64,000 nt of DNA from assembly GCF_028858535.1 (NCBI RefSeq), contig NZ_JAPMOU010000001.1, positions 124,001 to 188,000 on the forward strand, written 5' to 3'. Each line of letters begins with the position of its first letter. Positions within the stretch are counted from its first letter, which is position 1. Origin of the DNA: Spartinivicinus poritis. GTDB lineage: Bacteria > Pseudomonadota > Gammaproteobacteria > Pseudomonadales > Zooshikellaceae. Below are positions 48,711-57,970 of the stretch, piece by piece. Both the position numbers and the translations under genes were made by a program. The notes beneath the pieces are model-generated. The model was not told the DNA's origin. It was given only the letters and a program-made list of their open reading frames with translations, and searched no databases.

Positions 48711-50141
48711 ATGACTGGTTGTTTTTATAGCAATACAACAATAAGACTTTTGCTCACTTTTTTTGTCTGTCTGTTGCAAACAGGTTGTGAACAACCCACG
48801 TCTTTGCAACAGGTTAAACGACAAAAAGAGCTGATTATTGTTACCCGTAATAGCCCGACCACATACTATCAAGGCAAAGAACAGCCGACAGGTTTTGAGT
48901 TTGAATTAGCTAAGCGCTTTGCCAAAGAGTTAGGTGTCAAGTTAACGATTATCACCGCAAATTCGCTCCCCGATGTTTTCCATGCCCTTGCTGATAATGG
49001 TGCTTCTCAACGTATCAGCCTGGCTGCTGCTGGCTTAGCTGTCACTGACCACCGTCAACGCCAAGTACGTTTTAGTCAGCCTTATATGGATGTTACTCAA
49101 CAACTGATTTATAACGCTAAGTTGAAAACACCAAAATCATTTGCCGACCTTGTGCCAGGTAAGTTTCTGGTATTGGCAGGTTCAAGCCATGCAGAGCGCC
49201 TTAAGCAATATAGCGATCAAATCCCAATTCCTTGGGAAACCACTGAAGTGCATGAAAACATTGATTTACTAAGAATGGTGAATGATGGCGAGATCGACTA
49301 TACGGTGGTTGACTCCAACGAGCTTGCCATGAATTTTATTTATTTCCCTAATATCCGGGTTGCCTTTGACCTGGCTCCAAGTGACAAGCTCGCCTGGGCA
49401 TTCCCCAAAAGCGTTGATGCCAGCTTAATCAACCGGGCGAATTTATTTTTTGCCAAAATCAAAGCCAATGGCACCTTGGCCCACCTTTATGAGCGCTTTT
49501 ATGGCCATGTCGAACAAATTAATTATGTGGGAGTTAAAACCTTTACCAAACAGATGCAAAAGCGGCTGCCTAAATACCGTAATTACTTTGAAAAAGCCGC
49601 CGAATCTTATGACATGGACTGGCGATTACTTGCATCAATTGGTTATCAGGAATCTCACTGGCGACCTAAAGCAAAATCGCCCACTGGAGTGAGAGGGCTA
49701 ATGATGCTAACCCGTGCCACTGCTAAAGAAATGGGGGTTTCAAACCGGTTAAACCCTAAGCAGAGTATCATGGGTGGCAGCCGCTATTTTAAAAAAATAA
49801 AAGCGCGTATTAACCAAGATATTAAAGAGCCAGATCGAACCTGGATGGCACTGGCCGCATACAATGTAGGCTATGGCCACTTGCAAGATGCCAGAAAGCT
49901 GACTGAAATGCGTGGTGGAGACCCTAACAAATGGGTTGATGTAAAAGAGAGCTTGCCGCTTCTTTCCAAAAAACAGTGGTATCAACTGACCAAATATGGT
50001 TATGCCAGGGGCTATGAGCCTGTATTATATGTGCAAAACATTCGCCGCTACTACGACTTACTAAGATGGCTGACCGTACCTCAAATTGAAAACTTGCCTG
50101 TCGCCAAAAGTGAGCACTCGCCAGGCATTAAAGATGGTTAG
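48711..50141 (+). CDS. mltF: Membrane-bound lytic murein transglycosylase F
   Basis: Cleaves peptidoglycan strands, forming 1,6-anhydromuropeptides. Residues 1-26 are a signal sequence ending in LLQTGC, resembling a lipobox. A solute-binding type 3 domain (about 35-265) is followed by an SLT lysozyme-like domain from about 285, with catalytic Glu in GYQESHWRPKAKSPTGVRGLM and the AYNVGYGHL motif. Length 476 is near E. coli MltF (518). The neighbours purL and tadA are the same in Pseudomonas and E. coli. ATG 48711 lacks a strong ribosome-binding site. Confidence 0.95.
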   Translation: MTGCFYSNTTIRLLLTFFVCLLQTGCEQPTSLQQVKRQKELIIVTRNSPTTYYQGKEQPTGFEFELAKRFAKELGVKLTIITANSLPDVFHALADNGASQRISLAAAGLAVTDHRQRQVRFSQPYMDVTQQLIYNAKLKTPKSFADLVPGKFLVLAGSSHAERLKQYSDQIPIPWETTEVHENIDLLRMVNDGEIDYTVVDSNELAMNFIYFPNIRVAFDLAPSDKLAWAFPKSVDASLINRANLFFAKIKANGTLAHLYERFYGHVEQINYVGVKTFTKQMQKRLPKYRNYFEKAAESYDMDWRLLASIGYQESHWRPKAKSPTGVRGLMMLTRATAKEMGVSNRLNPKQSIMGGSRYFKKIKARINQDIKEPDRTWMALAAYNVGYGHLQDARKLTEMRGGDPNKWVDVKESLPLLSKKQWYQLTKYGYARGYEPVLYVQNIRRYYDLLRWLTVPQIENLPVAKSEHSPGIKDG

Positions 50142-50195
50142 TCCTGCATATTGTCTTTTAAAAAGTCTTCTAAAGCCAATACCCTACAATCATTT

Positions 50196-50705
50196 TCACT
50201 GCTGGTCTTTTTGTTGTTGCTTGAACAGCTTTTTAGCTTGGCGACGAGACTTAAAAAAGTCAGACAACAGTTGTCCACACTCCTCTGCTAATACTCCCCC
50301 TATCACTTCAACAGAATGATTCATCTGTGGTTGGCTAAAAACATCTGTTACGCTACCTGCAGCACCTGCTTTAGGCTCATAAGCACCAAAGACCAGACGT
50401 TTGATTCGGCTATGAATAATTGCTCCAGCACACATGGTACAAGGTTCTAATGTGACATAAAGAGAACAGTCAACCAGCCGATAGTTGCCTAAGTGTTGTG
50501 CAGCCTCAATTAAAGCCATCATTTCAGCATGAGCAACAGGGTTATGGCTACTAATCGGCTGATTAAAGCCTCTCCCTATTACATTCCCCTGATAGACGAC
50601 AACTGCACCCACTGGCACCTCTCCAGCTTTAGCACCTTGTTGGGCAAGCTCAATTGCCTGATTCATCCAGCTAATATCAGTTTGGCTACTACTTACTACT
50701 GTCAT
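50196..50705 (-). CDS. tadA: tRNA-specific adenosine deaminase
   Basis: Makes inosine at the wobble position of tRNAArg. Zinc-site motifs are HAEMMALIEA (His and catalytic Glu) and PCTMCAGAI (two Cys). Length 169 is usual. ATG 50705 is followed by TVVSSSQTD, then the conserved WMNQAIELAQQGAKAGEVPVGAV. It is convergent with mltF, 54 nt between stops, and divergent from the cNMP-HDOD gene. Confidence 0.96.
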   Translation of the reverse strand: MTVVSSSQTDISWMNQAIELAQQGAKAGEVPVGAVVVYQGNVIGRGFNQPISSHNPVAHAEMMALIEAAQHLGNYRLVDCSLYVTLEPCTMCAGAIIHSRIKRLVFGAYEPKAGAAGSVTDVFSQPQMNHSVEVIGGVLAEECGQLLSDFFKSRRQAKKLFKQQQKDQQ

Positions 50706-50804
50706 TATTTAGTCTCAAGTGATCTTACTGACTGTACAATAACGGTCTACACTAAAATAAATAACTATATCAGCGAATAGAATTTTCCAGCCAAGGAATG
50801 GGCA

Positions 50805-52043
50805 ATGGAAAAAAACAATCAGCCCTCTCTTGATGTCTTACGGCGCTTTGCCTGTTTTGAAAATCTTAACAAGCAACAGCTGATATTAATTGCAGCCGCT
50901 TGTGAGCAGCTATCGGTTGGCGCCAAAATAACCTTATTTAATATTGGTGAAACAGATGATAAAGAGTACTTTTTACTTAGCGGGGCAATAAAACTCACGG
51001 CTGCTGACGGTATTAGTAAAACGATTATAGCGGATAGTAAAGAGTCCATTGCACCTTTAGCAAGGCTGAAACCTAGACTATTTAAAGGGGAAACCACCCA
51101 AAAAAGTCAACTATTGGTGTTTGACCAAAGCCGACTTGATCAATTTTTGAGTGATAATAAAACAACCTTAAGTTCATTAATCCATGAAGATGAAGTAGAA
51201 GAACAATCTTTCTTTGACAGGTTTTCAGAAGACTTAATCCAAAACAGGCTACAACTTCCAACTTTGCCTCAAATAGCTATTGCGGTAAAAGAAGAGTTAA
51301 ATCGAAGCAACAATCACCTTAATGATATAACCCACATTTTAAAACAAGACCCTGCTATTGCTGCCAAAGTATTAGCAGCAGCTAACAGCCCCTTATTTCG
51401 AGGAATTAGTCCTTGCGATACACTTTCTGGGGCTATTTCCCGGCTCGGCACTAAAGCAACAGAACAGTTAGTAATTGCCCTTAGCCTACAGGAATTATTA
51501 CAAGTCAAAAGCCGCCTACTGCGACCACAAATTCATGAGTTTTGGCGTGAAAGTGTTGAAGTGGCTTGCTTAAGCCATGCCTTAGCGAAACACAGTAATC
51601 AGTTCAATCCAGAGAAAGCGCTATTGGTTGGTTTGGTACACAATATTGGTTTTATTCCTATTGTGCTGTATGCAGATCATACCGATGAAGAATGTACTAT
51701 TGCTGAATTAGATGAGCTCAATCAAGAATTTGGGCGTCGTATTACCCAAGCTATTTTACATAAATGGAACTTCCCTGAAGATATTGCGGAAGCTGCTTTG
51801 CACAGCCACGACTGGTATTATGTCAGCAGTAAGCCAGAAGACTACACTAACCTGTTAATCATGGCCCAATTACACTATGCCATGTTCAATCGCACACATT
51901 TTCCTGAGCTGCCTCGAATCAGCCTAATTCCCGCATCCAAACATATTGGCATTGGCGACTTTAACCCACAATTCAGCTTACAGATTAAAAAAGAAGCGGA
52001 TAAAAACATGGAGAGCTTTCATGCAATAGTGACTAACAAATGA
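50805..52043 (+). CDS. HDOD protein 3 with N-terminal cyclic-nucleotide-binding-like domain
   Basis: A 412-residue protein. Residues 10-125 look like a cyclic-nucleotide-binding/Crp-like beta-roll (LRRFACFENLNKQQLILIA; DKEYFLLSGAIKLTAADG), though the phosphate-binding cassette RxS is not clear, so ligand binding is uncertain. An HDOD domain follows from about 150 (LPTLPQIAIAVKEEL; ILKQDPAIAAKVLAAANSPL; LVGLVHNIGFIPIVLYADH). It is the third HDOD protein in the window and the only one with an extra sensor-like domain. Function is unknown; a signal-dependent regulatory role is inferred from domain content. Confidence 0.85.
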   Translation: MEKNNQPSLDVLRRFACFENLNKQQLILIAAACEQLSVGAKITLFNIGETDDKEYFLLSGAIKLTAADGISKTIIADSKESIAPLARLKPRLFKGETTQKSQLLVFDQSRLDQFLSDNKTTLSSLIHEDEVEEQSFFDRFSEDLIQNRLQLPTLPQIAIAVKEELNRSNNHLNDITHILKQDPAIAAKVLAAANSPLFRGISPCDTLSGAISRLGTKATEQLVIALSLQELLQVKSRLLRPQIHEFWRESVEVACLSHALAKHSNQFNPEKALLVGLVHNIGFIPIVLYADHTDEECTIAELDELNQEFGRRITQAILHKWNFPEDIAEAALHSHDWYYVSSKPEDYTNLLIMAQLHYAMFNRTHFPELPRISLIPASKHIGIGDFNPQFSLQIKKEADKNMESFHAIVTNK

Positions 52044-52188
52044 TCAACGGCTGTCCATATTCCTAATCGACAATCCAAATATTATAAGAAGGCACTTACT
52101 AGCCAGCTAAATGCTCAATACCGACAAGCGGGCATAGAAAATAAGAATAAAAATCATTACCATTAAGCAAAACCAAGACAGGTGAGTT

Positions 52189-53571
52189 ATGACTGAATTT
52201 CGCATTGAAAAAGATAGTATGGGGGAGCTTCAGGTTCCTACTAACGCGCTATACGCAGCCCAAACGCAACGAGCTATCGATAATTTTCCTATCAGCGGCC
52301 TGGCGATGCCACCTTTATTTATCAGAGCCTTGGCTTTAGTGAAAAAAGCAGCAGCACTAGCCAATATCGAACTGGAGCTACTACCCAAACCGATTGGAGA
52401 AGCTATTGCTCAATCTGCTCAGCAAATTGTTGAAGGAGAACACCTAAACCAATTCCCTGTGGATGTTTTCCAAACAGGCTCTGGCACCAGTAGTAATATG
52501 AATATGAATGAGGTCTTAGCTACCTTAGCTAGCCAGCAGCTGAATGAAACTATCAGCCCCAATGATCATGTTAATATGGGGCAAAGTAGTAATGATGTTA
52601 TTCCCACTGCTATTCACCTGAGTGCTTCCATTGGCCTTAAAGAGCAGTTATTACCTGCACTCCACCACTTAAAAGACGGCTTAACCAATAAAGCCAATCA
52701 GCTGGCTGAATACACTAAAACAGGTCGCACTCATTTAATGGATGCGATGCCTGTTTCCATGAAGCAAGAATTAGACGGCTGGGGTTTACAGATTGCCAAT
52801 GGCATAGACCGTATAGAAGCTACTCTGCCTCGACTTCATAAGTTAGCGCAAGGCGGTACAGCGGTAGGCACCGGCATAAATGCTCATCCAGAGTTTGCCA
52901 ACAAAATGGCTGCCCGCTTGAGTGTAGAAACCGGGTTAGCGCTAGAACCCAATAGCAGTTTTTTTGAAAGTTTGAGCAGCCAAGATGCTGCTGCCGAATT
53001 ATCAGGGCAATTAAAAACAGTTGCTGTTAGCTTAATGAAAATTGCCAATGATTTACGCTGGATGAACAGTGGCCCACTCGCAGGTTTAGGAGAAATTGAA
53101 CTACCTGCCTTACAACCCGGCAGTAGTATTATGCCAGGTAAAGTTAACCCAGTGATTCCAGAAGCAGTAGCTATGATTGCAGCACAAGTGATTGGTAACG
53201 ACTCCACCATTACTATTGGCGCACAGTCAGGTAATTTCCAATTAAATGTTATGCTTCCCGTAATAGGCTACAACTTATTGCAAAGTATTCAGTTACTGGC
53301 AAACGGTGCTACTGCTCTCGCTGATAAAGCCATTGAAGGTTTTAAAGTGCGTGACGATAACCTAAAAGAGCCTTTGGCCAAAAATCCCATTTTAGTCACT
53401 GCTTTAAACCCCATTATTGGCTACTTAAAAGCGGCTGAAATTGCTAAAAAAGCCTACCAGGAAAGCAGGCCAATTATCGATGTAGCAGAAGAGTCTACAG
53501 ATTTAAGCCGTGAAGAATTAATGAAACTACTCGACCCAGCCAAGTTAGCAGAAGGCGGCATTCAAGGGTAA
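52189..53571 (+). CDS. fumC: Fumarate hydratase, class II
   Basis: Oxygen-stable fumarase of the TCA cycle converting fumarate to malate. The 460-residue protein carries TGSGTSSNMNMNEV, the KTGRTHLMDAMPV segment with a catalytic His, and the superfamily signature GSSIMPGKVNP. ATG 52189 follows AGGTGAGTT, a good ribosome-binding site. It stands alone with no Fe-S fumarase nearby. Confidence 0.96.
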   Translation: MTEFRIEKDSMGELQVPTNALYAAQTQRAIDNFPISGLAMPPLFIRALALVKKAAALANIELELLPKPIGEAIAQSAQQIVEGEHLNQFPVDVFQTGSGTSSNMNMNEVLATLASQQLNETISPNDHVNMGQSSNDVIPTAIHLSASIGLKEQLLPALHHLKDGLTNKANQLAEYTKTGRTHLMDAMPVSMKQELDGWGLQIANGIDRIEATLPRLHKLAQGGTAVGTGINAHPEFANKMAARLSVETGLALEPNSSFFESLSSQDAAAELSGQLKTVAVSLMKIANDLRWMNSGPLAGLGEIELPALQPGSSIMPGKVNPVIPEAVAMIAAQVIGNDSTITIGAQSGNFQLNVMLPVIGYNLLQSIQLLANGATALADKAIEGFKVRDDNLKEPLAKNPILVTALNPIIGYLKAAEIAKKAYQESRPIIDVAEESTDLSREELMKLLDPAKLAEGGIQG

Positions 53572-53934
53572 TTTTCTTACTATGGAAATTGAAGAGTAGT
53601 TATGGAGTAACAGGGTATTCTTCCACCGCTCTACAAGGGCAAGTTTACTACTGTGAAACTTGTGGTAGCGCCTTTAATTGAGATAAAAGCGCTACTGGAT
53701 CAGCTATGGTCTTTAGAGCTTTAGCTGTTCTAAGCAGCAGTTCCAGAACACCCTATCACCCCATATTTCCCAACTTTTTCGACAGCCTCAAAAGGCGACT
53801 AAGAGGAGTTTCATAAAAACCTCCCAATTAAAGTACACTGCACTCCCTTCTCCTTCTGGGTCTTCTCTTCTATTTAAGACTTTTTTTCAGGCATAATGGC
53901 AGCAATACTTAATAAAAAATAAGACTATTACCTT
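53572..53934. other. 363-nt gap between fumC and folM
   Basis: Holds a MITE-like element at 53601-53765 (separate entry) and about 170 nt of AT-rich leader to folM. No ORF of interest. Confidence 0.7.
53601..53765. mobile_element. MITE-like element, family 1, copy B
   Basis: A 165-bp element with inverted termini TATGGAGTAACAGGGTATTC (53601-53620) and the matching right end 53745-53765. Inside are two hairpins, AAGTTT/AAACTT (53641-53661) and GTAGCGC/GCGCTAC (53665-53695). Same ends as copies A and C. It contains no ORF. Confidence 0.8.
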
Positions 53935-54660
53935 ATGTTTAAGCCATCAACAGCACCTGTTTTAATTACTGGAGGAGCGCAACGAGTTGGTTATCACTGC
54001 GCCCAACGTTTTGCTAAGCTGGGCCAGCCCGTTATTATTAGCTACCGCCAGCACCATGAAAATGTAGATAAGCTCACTGACCTTGATGTTAAATGCATCC
54101 AAGCTGATTTCTCCAGCTCAGAGCAAACCCTGGCTTTTATTCAAGAGTTAGCTAGCACTACTCCATCACTACGTGCAATTATTCATAATGCTTCAAGCTG
54201 GTTAACTGAAGAAGATGCAACCATGCCACCTGAGCAGCTAATGAGCATCATGACTCAAGTGCATATGATGGCGCCTTATTTAATAAACTTACACTGTCAG
54301 TCATTATTGAAAAATGCAAAGGAAACAGTCACTGATATTATTCACATCACTGACTGTGTAGTAGCCAAAGGCAGCTACTCCCATATTGCTTATACGGCAA
54401 GTAAAGCAGGGCTAGATAATATGACCCGCTCTTTTGCAAAACAGTATGCGCCTGATATTAAAGTGAATACAATCGCTCCAGCGCTATTAATGTTTCATCC
54501 TGACGACCCTACAGAGTATAAGGAGAAATCCCTTAGCAAATCATTACTCGGTATTGAACCAGGCCCCGAGGTCCTTTTCGAGGCACTTTGTTTTTTACTG
54601 GGTAATCGCTATATGACAGGACACACCCTTACGTTGGATGGTGGTAGGACTATTAAGTAA
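53935..54660 (+). CDS. folM: Dihydromonapterin reductase FolM-like SDR
   Basis: A 241-residue short-chain dehydrogenase. It shows the nucleotide motif ITGGAQRVGYHCA, IIHNASSWL, and the catalytic Tyr-x3-Lys in AYTASKAGLDN. The ITDCVVAKGSYSHIAYTASK block and the C-terminal TGHTLTLDGGR fit FolM, which reduces dihydromonapterin to tetrahydromonapterin, the cofactor of phenylalanine hydroxylase in Pseudomonas. Other SDR functions cannot be excluded. Its stop is 7 nt from the convergent nhaC-type gene. Confidence 0.88.
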   Translation: MFKPSTAPVLITGGAQRVGYHCAQRFAKLGQPVIISYRQHHENVDKLTDLDVKCIQADFSSSEQTLAFIQELASTTPSLRAIIHNASSWLTEEDATMPPEQLMSIMTQVHMMAPYLINLHCQSLLKNAKETVTDIIHITDCVVAKGSYSHIAYTASKAGLDNMTRSFAKQYAPDIKVNTIAPALLMFHPDDPTEYKEKSLSKSLLGIEPGPEVLFEALCFLLGNRYMTGHTLTLDGGRTIK

Positions 54661-54667
54661 AGTCCTG

Positions 54668-56272
54668 CTAAGAAGTTATCGCTTGCAAAGAGTCCCCAGT
54701 ATTTTTTCTGCTAGCTAACCACTTTAACCCTATCACCACAGCTACAAAAGCAATAGAAGACACCAGTAGACCAGCAATAACAGAATCAGCTACTCCCATT
54801 GCAATAAAACCGCAGCTAGCGACTAATGCCACTGCAAGACTGTACGGCAGCTGGGTCATCACATGATCAATATGGTGACAGCCGGCACCCGTGGAAGAAA
54901 GAATAGTTGTGTCAGAAATAGGAGAGCAGTGATCACCAAACACTGAGCCTGCTAATACAGCAGCCAACGCAGGCAGCATTAAACTAATTTCAATTGCAGC
55001 CGCCATATCACCTGCAATCGGCAACATAATACCGAAAGTCCCCCAGCTAGTGCCCGTTGCAAATGCCATGGCTCCAGATACTACAAATAAAATAACAGGC
55101 AACAACTGCGGGCTTAACCAGCTTTCTACCAAGCTTGATAAATATAACCCCGTTGATAGCTCTTTAATTAACCCTGTTAGCACCCAAGCAAAAATTAAAA
55201 TAATGATAGCTGACAGCATGGATTGACAGCCTTGAACAATCCCCATCAATATTTCTTTTCCTGTTAGCCGTTCTTTAACAGCAATTGCCAAAGTTATTAC
55301 CGTACCTACTAATCCACCATAAAGCATTGCTCCGGCTGGATCACAGTTCTCAAAAGCCCCTAATACAGTAATGGGTAAGTTGTCAGCTACTAAGGCTTGA
55401 TAGCCAGTAAACCAAACAAAAAATAAAGTGGCAAAAATTAACGATACAATAGGCAATACCAGTTGGTATACTTTGCCTTCTCGTTCATTGTTGAAGCTAA
55501 CTGTGCCTGCTGGGGTACCTCTAGCAGGATCGTAAAGCTGGCCTTCAACAGCCATCATTTCATGGCGCTTCATCGAACCAATATCCAACTTAAAATAAAT
55601 AACCGCCAATACCATGAATAGTGCAAAGATCGCATATAAATTCATGGGGATCATTGTAACAAAAGCAGTTAATGGTGCTTCACTAGTAAGCTCGTGAGCA
55701 GCTAACACACTGCCAATCAAGGCAATAATATAAGCTCCCCAGCTTGAAATAGGAGTAATGACCACAACTGGAGCTGCAGTTGAGTCAATAAGATAGGCTA
55801 ACTTAGCACGGGATACTTTATGCTGATCAGTTAATGGCCGACTAGTGCTACCTACCGCAAGGCTATTAAAATAATCATCGATAAAAACAATAATTCCTAA
55901 CAAAAAGGTTGCTAATTGTGCACCTTGACCACTTTTAACCCGTTGCCGAGCCCATCGCCCAAATGCTTTAGCACCACCAAGCAACGTGACCATGCTGGTA
56001 ATCACGCCAAGCAACAATAAAAACAGCATAATATCTACTTTACCGTGATTAATACTGCCAGCTTGGCCACTTTCACCTGCCTCCCAAAACAGGCTTAATC
56101 CAGCTGTACCCAGATGCCCAATACTGGCTAAAATATCACCACCATTAAGTAATAAAATGCCAACTAAAATACCTGCACCAAGTGAAATAAGCACTCGACG
56201 AGTAATAATCGCTAAAGCAATCGCCACAATTGGCGGTAATAACGACCATGCATTAGGCACGGAAAAGTCCAT
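54668..56272 (-). CDS. NhaC-family Na+/H+ antiporter
   Basis: A 534-residue inner-membrane protein with about 12 hydrophobic helices. It shows NhaC-family blocks such as GIIVFIDDYFNSLAVGSTSRPL, with an acidic pair in the membrane, and GSVFGDHCSPISDTTILSS. Marine bacteria use such antiporters for sodium and pH homeostasis; the substrate could also be an organic acid/amino acid exchange in some members. ATG 56272 follows AAGGGG on the minus strand. A MITE-like element with TTTA duplication lies only 20 nt upstream, between the gene and any distal promoter. Confidence 0.88.
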   Translation of the reverse strand: MDFSVPNAWSLLPPIVAIALAIITRRVLISLGAGILVGILLLNGGDILASIGHLGTAGLSLFWEAGESGQAGSINHGKVDIMLFLLLLGVITSMVTLLGGAKAFGRWARQRVKSGQGAQLATFLLGIIVFIDDYFNSLAVGSTSRPLTDQHKVSRAKLAYLIDSTAAPVVVITPISSWGAYIIALIGSVLAAHELTSEAPLTAFVTMIPMNLYAIFALFMVLAVIYFKLDIGSMKRHEMMAVEGQLYDPARGTPAGTVSFNNEREGKVYQLVLPIVSLIFATLFFVWFTGYQALVADNLPITVLGAFENCDPAGAMLYGGLVGTVITLAIAVKERLTGKEILMGIVQGCQSMLSAIIILIFAWVLTGLIKELSTGLYLSSLVESWLSPQLLPVILFVVSGAMAFATGTSWGTFGIMLPIAGDMAAAIEISLMLPALAAVLAGSVFGDHCSPISDTTILSSTGAGCHHIDHVMTQLPYSLAVALVASCGFIAMGVADSVIAGLLVSSIAFVAVVIGLKWLASRKNTGDSLQAITS

Positions 56273-56291
56273 TAAGCAGCCCCTTAATTTA

Positions 56292-56554
56292 GGGCACCTC
56301 TAATAATTGTTTATGGCCTCTGAGCAAGCTGACGGGCTCTTGAACAAGACGGCTTGCGAAGTGTAAGGCTGGTTGCCTTTTCAAGTAAGCCAACACAGTG
56401 CAAGAGCCCGTCAGGCAGTGCCTTCAGGACCTTCTAGTAAACCCGCACTCGGTGTTGTTGCTTTTCGACAGGCCACCAGCATGCCTTCAAACCAACGCCT
56501 TGATTGCGAATTTACCAGAAGGCCAGAGACAGTAAACAATGATTAGAGGTGCCC
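56292..56554. mobile_element. MITE-like element upstream of nhaC-type gene
   Basis: A 263-bp element whose ends GGGCACCTCTAATAATTGTT and, inverted on the right, GGGCACCTCTAATCATTGTT match over about 30 bp. It is flanked by TTTA on both sides (56288-56291; 56555-56558). A perfect internal pair CTGACGGGCTCTTG/CAAGAGCCCGTCAG occupies 56329-56342 and 56401-56414. No transposase frame is present. A likely non-autonomous element of a DDE-type insertion sequence. Confidence 0.85.
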
Positions 56555-56681
56555 TTTAGTTGAAATTAAGTTCTGCATTATACCGATTGGTCTGAACCTG
56601 TTAATACTAATAAATGAAAACTATTCTAAATTTCCTGATGGATAAGAAAAATAGCAAAAAGAAGGGTAGTCTCAGGATAAA

Positions 56682-56711
56682 TGACAGCCCCAATCAACAT
56701 TAAGGCTGTCA
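56682..56711 (-). terminator. Terminator of dps
   Basis: Stem TGACAGCC/GGCTGTCA with a 14-nt loop lies about 30 nt after the dps stop, followed on the minus strand by TTTAT. Confidence 0.6.
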
Positions 56712-56741
56712 CTTTATATTCATTATTTTTAAGAAAAAGTT

Positions 56742-57218
56742 TTACAACATACTTCTTAACATCCAGGCATTTTTCTCATGTAAACGCATTCTATCCGAAA
56801 TTAACCCAACAGTAGATTCATCATCTGCCTCTTGAGCTGTAGGCAATATTTCCCTAGAGGTTCTAACTATCGTTTCATTGGCTTCAGCTAATAGCTTTAC
56901 CATTTCATTAGCTGAAGGAACACCTTCCACCTCTTTTATGGCTGAAAGTTCAGCAAACTGTTTGTAAGTGCCTGGTGCTGGGTAGCCTAAAGTACGAATT
57001 CGTTCGGCAATTTCATCTACAGCAGTCGCCAACTCAGTATACTGCTCTTCAAACATTAAATGTAAATCACGGAACTGAGGCCCTGTTACATTCCAGTGAA
57101 AATTGTGGGTCATTAAATATAAAGTATAACTGTCGGCTAACAACCGAGATGTATTATGTGCAATTTTTTCCCGCGCTTCTGCCGAAATACCAATATTGAC
57201 GTCTTGCACCTGTTTCAT
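56742..57218 (-). CDS. dps: Dps/ferritin-like DNA-protection protein
   Basis: A 158-residue four-helix protein. The ferroxidase residues of the Dps family are visible in [23 protein letters not shown] (split over helices A and B) with the following [12 protein letters not shown]. These proteins form 12-mers that oxidise and store iron and protect DNA from peroxide. Start ATG 57218 with GAGGAG 6 nt upstream is preferred to the in-frame start at 57236. Regulation by OxyR or RpoS is usual for the family but no site was identified here. Confidence 0.94.
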   Translation of the reverse strand: MKQVQDVNIGISAEAREKIAHNTSRLLADSYTLYLMTHNFHWNVTGPQFRDLHLMFEEQYTELATAVDEIAERIRTLGYPAPGTYKQFAELSAIKEVEGVPSANEMVKLLAEANETIVRTSREILPTAQEADDESTVGLISDRMRLHEKNAWMLRSML

Positions 57219-57722
57219 CACGCTCTCCTCAACCATTTGCTTCTGTTTAGTTTATTGGTTGATAGTATAGGACGAACAGCATACACAACAAAACTAATCA
57301 AATAAATAATTGCCATAGATAAAAACTATCAAAATAATCCAAGGTATTGTTTAGTTGAACCATTACAATGGTTGATATTACCGCCTAGTTTATAATGGCC
57401 AAATCAATATTATATATTTTTACTGGCTCTTGAAAAATATATAATATTTCTTGTCAACCACTTTATTAGTAGAATCCTAAAAGCTAAATCCTTGCTTGCA
57501 GTTATCCCACCCTCCATATAAATAATCTCATTTTAACTAGACTCAGTTAGGTGCTTTCATCTTAAAAAGCATTATTCCTTCAAATTACAACGGATTACTT
57601 TTTCAAGCTTAATCTAGACATTATTTGCTAGATAAAAAGCAGTTTTTTAATATTCACAACTATTTTTTATTATTTTAATTACAGTATTTCGACAAAAGCT
57701 CTTGATAATTTTTAGGGCTAGC

Positions 57723-57760
57723 TTACTACGACGAAGCCAGCAATAGCTGGCACTTAGTAA
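57723..57760. repeat. Nested hairpin upstream of the small ORF
   Basis: Inner stem GCCAGC-AATA-GCTGGC and outer stem TTACTA/TAGTAA. No U-run follows. It could be an RNA structure in the leader of the small ORF or an insertion-sequence remnant. Confidence 0.45.
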
Positions 57761-57786
57761 AACAAAAAAGTCAAGGGGGCTGTCTA

Positions 57787-57879
57787 ATGACAAAGCTCCA
57801 TGAACTAGTCTTTTCAAAGTGGTTGATGTTAAGAACGATTAGGAAAGCTTCTTCATACAAACTTAATAATATAATGTAA
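57787..57879 (+). CDS. Possible 30-residue small protein
   Basis: ATG 57787 is preceded by AAGGGGG (57773-57779) at a spacing of 7 nt, one of the strongest ribosome-binding sites in the window. The product, starting MTKLHELVFSKWLMLRTIRK, is short, basic and moderately hydrophobic. It ends 91 nt before the orphan 239-residue gene. It may be a leader peptide, a small protein, or a transposase remnant; I do not recognise it. Confidence 0.35.
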   Translation: MTKLHELVFSKWLMLRTIRKASSYKLNNIM

Positions 57880-57970
57880 AAGCTACCCTATACTCCATTC
57901 GAGTGGTATGTAACACCACATACAAATCATCACTACATCTATTTTTGAAATGAATTTAAGGGATATTCAA

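Larger units (their letters stand above)
56273..56741. other. 469-nt gap between nhaC-type gene and dps
   Basis: Mostly a 263-bp MITE-like element (56292-56554). The remaining part carries the dps terminator hairpin and AT-rich sequence. No ORF of interest. Confidence 0.7.
57219..57970. other. 752-nt AT-rich gap between dps and the orphan gene
   Basis: Clearly richer in A+T than the surrounding genes. It holds a nested hairpin at 57723-57760 (outer TTACTA/TAGTAA, inner GCCAGC/GCTGGC) and a 30-codon ORF at 57787-57879. The remainder shows no repeat or gene that I can support. Confidence 0.6.
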
